Part shown: positions 58,532 to 64,000 of the stretch, in pieces
How the letters are laid out: every line of letters begins with the position of its first letter
Position numbering within the stretch: position 1 is the first letter of the stretch
Source of the DNA: JABDIP01 sp965212545
GTDB lineage: Bacteria; Pseudomonadota; Alphaproteobacteria; DSM-16000; Inquilinaceae
Direction of reading: 5' to 3'
Length of the DNA: 64,000 bases
Assembly (NCBI GenBank): GCA_965212545.1
Contig: CBDBVB010000021.1
Coordinates: forward strand, 186,001 to 250,000
Program-made: the position numbers and the translations under genes
The notes under the pieces: generated by a model
What the model saw: only the letters and a program-made list of their open reading frames with translations
Databases searched by the model: none
What the model was told of the DNA's origin: nothing

Positions 58532-58685
58532 ATCCGTCACTCCTTTGTGCATGATTTCGGGGAATAATGGGGTTGTACCCGCGTAGCCAATACGGCTCTT
58601 TTATTCCCCTTATGCTACGTCCTTTAAGGTGACGGCCGGGACTTCTTCTCTCCGACTGACTTCGGCGTATATCGCCGCTGTCCAT
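58515..58685 (-). CDS. leader ORF 2 of duplicated cassette
   Basis: The 56-residue frame starts MDSGDIRRSQSERRSPGRHLKG. It stops 17 bases inside the DUF2958 gene, so translation of the two could be coupled. Its ATG lies 4 bases after TATAAT. The conserved N-terminus shared with copy 1 hints at either real translation or a conserved DNA element. Confidence 0.4.
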   Translation of the reverse strand: MDSGDIRRSQSERRSPGRHLKGRSIRGIKEPYWLRGYNPIIPRNHAQRSDGYGRQV

Positions 58686-58750
58686 GAGTATTATAGTACC
58701 CGAAGAAATTTCGGATATCAAGAGAAAAAAGCGAAGAAATTTCGGGTTTT
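58618..58750 (-). promoter_or_regulatory. promoter-operator repeat, copy 2
   Basis: On the minus strand: TTGATA (58716-58721), a 17-base spacer holding the near-palindrome CCGAAATTTCTTCGG, TACTAT/TATAAT (58691-58698), then ATG at 58685. A second copy of the operator word lies at 58732-58745, just upstream of the -35 box. A repressor at these sites would block RNA polymerase. Confidence 0.6.
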
Positions 58751-58927
58751 TTATTGACCCTATCCCGCCGATCTGGGATACTGCTAGCGGGGGAAAGCCG
58801 GCATTCGCCGGCGCGGCGCTGGCACCAGAATCGGGCCAGACCGAAAGGCCGGTTGCTCACCAATCTTCATCGGGTACGATCAACGGTTGTCTTCAGGGAA
58901 ACTTGAACCAATCGAGAGGCTGACGTC

Positions 58928-59620
58928 ATGGCCGAAATGCCACCGTCCTGGGCCGAATGGAGCGAGGCTCATCGCGACAGCTATTGGCACTATTTCCTCG
59001 TAGTCGAATGGGCCATGGAGTGGGTTGCTTACGCGCTGGGACGGTGGGCGTTCGTTCGTATTCTGGAGTATGCGGGACGGTTTACGATCCTCGTTGTCGT
59101 GGTCGCCTGGGTCGCGGAGGGCCCACAGCGTGAACTTGAAAGGGAAAACCGCATCAAGGAAAAGCACTATCGGGCCTGGGAACTCATCTATACGGCCGCT
59201 GGCAATTCGGGCGATGGAGGCCGGATCGCTGCACTTCAGGACCTCAACGAAGACGGAGTGTCGCTAGCCGGCGCTCCATTAGCTGGCGCCTATTTGGTAG
59301 GATTGAATTTGCCTGAGGCAAACCTGAGGGGCGCCGACTTGACCGCGGCCGTCCTGTACCGTGCCCGCCTCAGCGGGGCTTACCTCAGTGGGGGGCAACT
59401 AAACTGGGCTGACATGAGGGGGGCAGACTTGACCGGGGCCGACCTGAGGGGGGCCGACTTCACCGGAGCCCGCCTTCACGGCGCCAGACTAGCCGGGGCC
59501 GACCTGAGCGGGGCTAAATTGTTGCATGCAGAGGGCCTTAGATCGGCTCAGGTTTTTGTCGCCTGCGGTGATGCCGATACAGAGCTGTCTGCGCGCCTTA
59601 CACTCCCAATGTGCCCTTAG
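58928..59620 (+). CDS. membrane-anchored pentapeptide-repeat protein
   Basis: The 230-residue product has an N-terminal hydrophobic region (FTILVVVVAWVAEG, about 51-64), a short helical linker and about 17 pentapeptide repeats of A(D/N)LxG type (about 105-200, for example GADLTGADLRGADFTGARLHGARLAGADLSGAKL), forming a right-handed quadrilateral helix. Known roles range from gyrase protection to unknown membrane functions. It is transcribed divergently from the DUF2958 cassette. Confidence 0.8.
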   Translation: MAEMPPSWAEWSEAHRDSYWHYFLVVEWAMEWVAYALGRWAFVRILEYAGRFTILVVVVAWVAEGPQRELERENRIKEKHYRAWELIYTAAGNSGDGGRIAALQDLNEDGVSLAGAPLAGAYLVGLNLPEANLRGADLTAAVLYRARLSGAYLSGGQLNWADMRGADLTGADLRGADFTGARLHGARLAGADLSGAKLLHAEGLRSAQVFVACGDADTELSARLTLPMCP

Positions 59621-59742
59621 GAGAACGATTAACTCGTCCCGATCTGGTGAGAGATAATGCCAGTGGGGAAATACCGGCTTTCGCCGCCGCGGTTCTGGGA
59701 TCAGAAGATCACGCGGACGGGAGCGGCGAGTTCATGGAACCG

Positions 59743-59764
59743 ACCAAATCCTGCCCCCGCAACC
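59743..59764 (+). other. tRNA-3'-end-like remnant
   Basis: The words AAATCCTGCCCCCGCAACCA look like the T-arm and acceptor end of a tRNA with CCA, but no complete tRNA can be folded around them. It may be a relic of an older attachment site inside the cargo. The surrounding 517-base gap (59621-60137) holds no convincing gene. Confidence 0.3.
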
Positions 59765-59781
59765 AAATATCAATGGCTTAC

Positions 59782-59806
59782 AAGGCCCCGCAACAGCGGG
59801 GCCTTT
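59782..59806 (+). terminator. intrinsic terminator downstream of pentapeptide-repeat gene
   Basis: AAGGCCCCGC pairs with GCGGGGCCTT over loop AACA, with TTTCTGT following. This is the clearest free-standing terminator in the cargo region. Confidence 0.7.
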
Positions 59807-60137
59807 CTGTGTCCGCATAATGTCCGGAAACAGGGGCGCGTGGAGTTTGGATTGTAGGGCCAGTGGTAATGCATTGGGAGCTCTTCGCTCCAGGGTCACA
59901 TCGCGGGCAAGGTCCGAACCAGCGGACATGGGGGCGTATTCCCAAGGTCAGCTCATCGGCCGAAACCAGAAATTGCGGCAAGGCAGCCAAACAGTGTGGA
60001 CCTGACCCTTCGATGCCATTGCCATCGTGCTCGCTCTCGCAGATGTTGTTATCCTTTGGCCGATGGCTCGGTATCGATCTGTTTCAGTCGCTCCGACGAT
60101 TTGCAATCCCACTAGGACCTGATTTCGGTAGCAGCGC

Positions 60138-61262
60138 ATGAATTACTTCTTAAACCTGTTCACGCCTGAAACGTGGCAAGCGTTCCGAGAGCACGGAGCG
60201 ACGATTAGCGGTTTTCGTCATCGTCAGCGCAGGGCAGCGCGAGAGCGTGTAGAGCCAGGCGATGTATTTCTCTGCTACCTCGTCAGGCTGTCTCGTTGGT
60301 GCGGTATTCTGCAAATCACCTCCGAAGCGTTCATCGATGATGCCCCGATCTTTTCCGATCCGGACCCATTTGTGGTGCGCTTTCAAGTTCGCTCGGAAGT
60401 ATTGCTGGAACCTGAGCGATCGATTCCTATCACCGACGACCGTCTCTGGAACCATCTCTCGATCACGAAGGGCATGGAAAAGGGGGTAAAGGGATGGGCG
60501 GCCGCGCACTTCAGATCTTCACTAAGGGCGATTGAAATAGATGACGGAAACCAGATCGCCTCAGCCCTGCGTGAACAGAACGACCGGCAACTAGTTTATC
60601 CGTTCACTGACCGGGACAGGCGACAGCTTGCGCGATCCGCCACCGTGCGGACTCCTGATCGTGAAGTGTCTGTTGAGATTCCCGACGACGAACCAGACGA
60701 AGAAGAGGAAGCACAGGAAGTCGTCGACGCTGACCGCGATACTAGAACGTCCCATCAGACCCAGGCGAAAATAGCTCACATCGGCGCAGAGATGGGGTTT
60801 CGCATCTGGTTGCCGCGGAATGATAGATCATTAGTGCAAAAGCATGTGCCTGAGGAGTTCCATGCATCTTTTTTGGATCGATTGCCGCTGAATTATGACG
60901 ACACGACTCTAAGGACCATAGAGCAAATTGACGTGATTTGGCTTAAGGGGCGCGCCATGTCACGAGCGTTCGAAGTGGAGCACACGACAGCAATCTATTC
61001 TGGACTGCTAAGGATGGCCGACTTACTTGCACTTCAACCGAACATGGCAATTAGCCTTCATATAGTCGCCCCGGATGAAAAACGGGACAAAGTGATGCGC
61101 GAGATCAAGCGGCCGGTCTTTTCGCTCCTAGAACACGGGCCTTTATATGAGAAGTGCACCTACCTTTCCTATAGTGCGATCGACGAGATCGCTCATGCAA
61201 AACACTTGGGGCATATGAGTGACACGATCATCGAGGAATACGAAGAAGCTGCTGAAAGCTAA
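60138..61262 (+). CDS. EVE-domain protein fused to a nuclease-like domain (candidate modification-dependent restriction enzyme)
   Basis: The 374-residue protein opens MNYFLNLFTPETWQAFREHG and continues GDVFLCYLVRLSRWCGILQITSEAF and PDPFVVRFQV, an EVE/PUA-like domain (1-135) of the type that binds modified bases. An acidic linker (about 178-200) leads to a restriction-like fold with IDVIWL (Asp265), AFEVEHTT (Glu279, Glu281) and SGLLRMADLLALQPN. EVE-nuclease fusions are considered type IV-like restriction enzymes. It is the last gene before attR and lower in GC than the phage core. The function is inferred from domains. Confidence 0.75.
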   Translation: MNYFLNLFTPETWQAFREHGATISGFRHRQRRAARERVEPGDVFLCYLVRLSRWCGILQITSEAFIDDAPIFSDPDPFVVRFQVRSEVLLEPERSIPITDDRLWNHLSITKGMEKGVKGWAAAHFRSSLRAIEIDDGNQIASALREQNDRQLVYPFTDRDRRQLARSATVRTPDREVSVEIPDDEPDEEEEAQEVVDADRDTRTSHQTQAKIAHIGAEMGFRIWLPRNDRSLVQKHVPEEFHASFLDRLPLNYDDTTLRTIEQIDVIWLKGRAMSRAFEVEHTTAIYSGLLRMADLLALQPNMAISLHIVAPDEKRDKVMREIKRPVFSLLEHGPLYEKCTYLSYSAIDEIAHAKHLGHMSDTIIEEYEEAAES

Positions 61263-61480
61263 AATTGCGTCGCACCGGGCACAATCTCAGTCAGTCGCGC
61301 ATGTCGGCTCATGGCTATCAGCACGCCTCCAGCGTCAGACAAGAGTTTGGCTGCTATCGTCTAGCAAGCCGACCGTTGAGCCCAAACGCATTCCGAACCG
61401 CGTTGCTAACTCACTGATCTATAATGGGCGGGGAAACGGTTAGAGTTCGGAATTTCCGCGGAATTTTGCCATTCGCGGCT

Positions 61481-61527
<47 letters not shown>

Positions 61528-61771
61528 CTCTCTTCTGAATCGGAAATGCGTGCCGAGCTCACGGCGCAGCGGGCGATCGTCTCGGATCTGCGTGGCAACC
61601 TGTCATTCGCCTGATCGGCGTTAGTCGCTACGGTGCTGGGTCGCTGATCGCTTGGCCGGCCAGATTCATCGGATAGCGACGAACAGGGCAAATGGAGCAA
61701 TGGGCTGTAACCGGATGCTCACTGCCCGCGAGGTCGACTAAGCGCCTCGCCGTCGGGCACCCCTGGCGTAG

Positions 61772-63307
61772 TCATTCCAGCGGGTCGGTGGCTGCGGTCG
61801 AGGAAAGATGGTCTCCGCCATCAGCGCCGGAGGCAGTCGTCGGGCGTCTGGGATCCTCCAACCACTCAAGAGTCCGTGCCTGCAGATACTCATAGAATGG
61901 GTTGTGCCGCAGGCGCAGCAGCCAATCCGCCGGGAATTGGAGTAGGCCCCGCTCGCCCTGCAGAGCCATCTGCCCAAGAAACAGAACCTCATCGTTCTCC
62001 GGCGAACGTTGCCCGTAGAGGGGGTCGTCCGGTGGAAACGGCAGCGCGACATGGGACAACGAAATGACGCCTGTCGGCCACATCAGGTCCAGCGGCACGA
62101 TCTCCGATACTTCGGTGGAAAACGGCGCCTTGTGCTGTGCGACAACTTCCATGCTTTCTGGGTGGTCGTTGGTGATGAGCGTCAGGTCGAATGGCAATGT
62201 CCCGTCCGCCATCAGCCGATCGGTCAGCGGTCCCGGGTCGGAGATCATCAATTGCGATTTCACGGCAGAGTGGTTGATGTCGAAGAGCACGAGTTCGTGT
62301 CGGTAGGGCGCCGATTGCCCAAGCAACCGGTCGACCAGGGCGTCGGTGGAGACCGTGGCGTCGACGGTCGATTTGAACACCAGCGTCGGCGGCAGGCCAA
62401 TCCCGGATCCGGAGCTCGATCGGTCGCGGATGCGTTGGGCCACCGACCGGGTCAGTCGATGGACCTGCGCGCCGGCATTGGTGGCGAACGAGTTGTACTT
62501 GTAGGGATCGAACTCGGGCACGATCTGCAGCCAAGCCAGGCCCCCCAGACCGGGTAAGACTGACAGCGAGGTCTTCGGGCCGGCCAACGCCGCGGCCGGA
62601 TGAATGCCGATGGCCGGCGAGATGAGCACCAGGCTGGCCGGCTCCGGGGAGGCCTCACCGTCCAGCGCGTCCAGGGTGAAATCCAGAGCCAGAGGAGCGC
62701 CCGTGGAATAGCCGACGATGTGAATCGGCATTGCCCCGATCTCGGAGGCAAGGTGGTCAACGGCCAGCCGCACCGCGGCCGCCATGTCTTGCCAGCGGAC
62801 GGTGGCGAGTCCGGACGGGGCCGTGCCGTGTCCTGGCAGGCGTAATCCGAGGACCCAGTAATTCCGCGCGTTCAAGGCATGGGCCAGAGTGCGCAGGGTA
62901 TAGGGCGAATCGGTCAGGCCGTGCAGCAGCAGAACACCGCCGACGGCATCCTCGGCCGGCAGCACGAAACTGCGGTTCCAGTCGGGGCTGCGGCCACGCG
63001 GATCGGCCGCGCTGCCGGCGCTATAGCGGGCAAGCGCGAATTCCGGACCGGTTTCGACCCGGGAGTAGACCTCCTCGTCGAGTTGGCGGAATACCTCGTC
63101 TTCCAACCGCAGGTAGTCCTCGAATGTGCGGATCTCGTCCGCCCTGTCGGCCGTGAATTCCGCGGTCAGGTCTTCGGTATGCCAGGGCTCCAGGGGCGTC
63201 GTGCCGCACCCCTGAACAAGGACAAGGACGGCTAACGACAGCAATCGGAGCAGGGCCGGTGCATTCCGGCTCCTGCATCCGTCGCAATCAAGCGGATTGG
63301 TGATCAT
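61772..63307 (-). CDS. lipid-anchored alpha/beta hydrolase
   Basis: The 511-residue product has a lipoprotein signal (LLRLLSLAVLVLVQGCGTTP, Cys about 34) and an alpha/beta-hydrolase domain with VLLLHGLTDSPYTLRTLAHAL (oxyanion region), the nucleophile elbow IVGYSTGAPLAL and a late LFDINHSAVKSQ supplying the His. It is probably a periplasmic or outer-membrane esterase or lipase; the substrate is unknown. It lies 10 bases downstream of a second hydrolase gene on the same strand. Confidence 0.8.
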   Translation of the reverse strand: MITNPLDCDGCRSRNAPALLRLLSLAVLVLVQGCGTTPLEPWHTEDLTAEFTADRADEIRTFEDYLRLEDEVFRQLDEEVYSRVETGPEFALARYSAGSAADPRGRSPDWNRSFVLPAEDAVGGVLLLHGLTDSPYTLRTLAHALNARNYWVLGLRLPGHGTAPSGLATVRWQDMAAAVRLAVDHLASEIGAMPIHIVGYSTGAPLALDFTLDALDGEASPEPASLVLISPAIGIHPAAALAGPKTSLSVLPGLGGLAWLQIVPEFDPYKYNSFATNAGAQVHRLTRSVAQRIRDRSSSGSGIGLPPTLVFKSTVDATVSTDALVDRLLGQSAPYRHELVLFDINHSAVKSQLMISDPGPLTDRLMADGTLPFDLTLITNDHPESMEVVAQHKAPFSTEVSEIVPLDLMWPTGVISLSHVALPFPPDDPLYGQRSPENDEVLFLGQMALQGERGLLQFPADWLLRLRHNPFYEYLQARTLEWLEDPRRPTTASGADGGDHLSSTAATDPLE

Positions 63308-63317
63308 CTGATGGCCA

Positions 63318-64000
63318 TTACCGACCGCGGGTCAGAACCCAGTACACGGTGCCCTCGGCCGTCCTGATCTCATAGCGCAGGCGGTTGCGTGGGGTCACTT
63401 CGTTGGTAAGGCGCAGATATAGATCATCGAAGAATTCCGGTGTCTCCAGGCTGAAATTGTGGAAATTGCGCGTGCGATTGACCGGCGTGACATCGACCAG
63501 CGTGACCAGTTCGCTGTCCGGATCAACCAACTCCGACACTCTGATGGCCTCTTCGAGTTGGTCCGGGCTCAGCGTGCTTTCTCCGCGCCGGCGAGACCGG
63601 TTTACGAGGCGGCTCAACACCAATGCCCGATCGTTGGAAGATACATAGACCGTGAGGTTGTTTGCGAGCGCGGTGATTTCCTGCTTGAACCGCGCGTCGA
63701 AGTCATCGTGATCGACGTCGGGCGCCGTCAAGACCACGTCCTCGAACTCGGTGTCCACATCGGCCAGGTCTGCCTGGGCATAAAGATGGCTGAAGGCATC
63801 TACGACGACCTGGCCACCCAGACTGTTCGCCACCAGCCAAAGCCGGTCGGGTTGAACCTGCCGGATGATCAGTTCCAGTGTTCTTGCAAGTTCCGCTCCG
63901 GACGCTTCGGCGATTTGGCGTGCGCGCCCGTAACCTCGCACCGCGCCAGGCTGGTTCCCGGGCCAGTCGAACACCAAAATCGGCGAATTGATATCGATGA
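63318..64000 (-). CDS. alpha/beta hydrolase (DUF900-like), 5' part outside window
   Basis: The frame is open to the window edge, so the start is missing. Visible features are ILVFDWPGNQPGAVRGYGRARQIAEASG, then RLWLVANSLGGQVVVDAF (nucleophile Ser), LTAPDVDHDDF (acid) and NRTRNFHNFSLETPEF (His). This is the pattern of DUF900-type serine hydrolases. It forms an operon with the lipid-anchored hydrolase. Confidence 0.75.
   Translation of the reverse strand, partial: IDINSPILVFDWPGNQPGAVRGYGRARQIAEASGAELARTLELIIRQVQPDRLWLVANSLGGQVVVDAFSHLYAQADLADVDTEFEDVVLTAPDVDHDDFDARFKQEITALANNLTVYVSSNDRALVLSRLVNRSRRRGESTLSPDQLEEAIRVSELVDPDSELVTLVDVTPVNRTRNFHNFSLETPEFFDDLYLRLTNEVTPRNRLRYEIRTAEGTVYWVLTRGR

Overview
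The window looks like a GC-rich alphaproteobacterial chromosome. The clue is the host block at 1-9.3 kb, dcd-murA-DUF2948-hisG-hisD-UPF0262-low-Mr phosphatase-maf-RNase E/G-yacG-tRNA-Phe, an order typical of Rhodospirillales and Rhizobiales relatives. I cannot name a genus from the sequence alone. It holds two related temperate elements. Only the right tip of the first is visible (about 1-1003): a small membrane protein and a lipoprotein gene, ending at the 3' end of a minus-strand tRNA-Thr.

The second element is complete, about 52.2 kb, inserted in tRNA-Phe. A 47-bp copy of the tRNA 3' end occurs at both edges (9237-9283 and 61481-61527). Just inside attL lies a candidate nuclease cargo gene, followed by a leftward int-xis-ParB-like operon (16.3 to 10.8 kb). 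A lambda-like switch follows, with a repressor, a Cro-like gene and two copies of one operator pair (16.37 and 17.24 kb). The rightward early operon (17.3-25.2 kb) encodes DNA-modification proteins (DUF5131, MT-A70), a GapR-like protein and an initiator gene carrying three internal iterons. The late block (25.6-47.2 kb) is a lambda-type head and siphovirus-tail module: terminase, gpW, portal, S49 protease, gpD, major capsid, connectors, tail tube, G/GT chaperones with an A AAA AAC frameshift site, tape measure and tip/fibre proteins. A small lysis-like cassette ends it.

From 47.2 to 61.5 kb the prophage carries lower-GC cargo, mostly anti-phage functions: a Gabija pair (gajA/gajB), an HNH nuclease between two 148-bp repeats, an MmeI-like type IIL restriction-modification enzyme, a lipoprotein, a duplicated promoter-operator cassette with small leader ORFs and a DUF2958 gene, a pentapeptide-repeat membrane protein, and an EVE-domain nuclease next to attR. 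Host sequence resumes with two alpha/beta hydrolases on the minus strand.

The most unusual signals are: a 15-bp palindrome GCGAACGNCGTTCGC found five times, only in the prophage core; lambda-ori-like iterons inside the initiator gene; terminator-shaped hairpins inside three signal-peptide coding regions; a dense cluster of single-base indels in the head/tail genes (32.7-35.8 kb); and a lysis region with no recognisable endolysin. All calls rest on reading the sequence; no database search was run.
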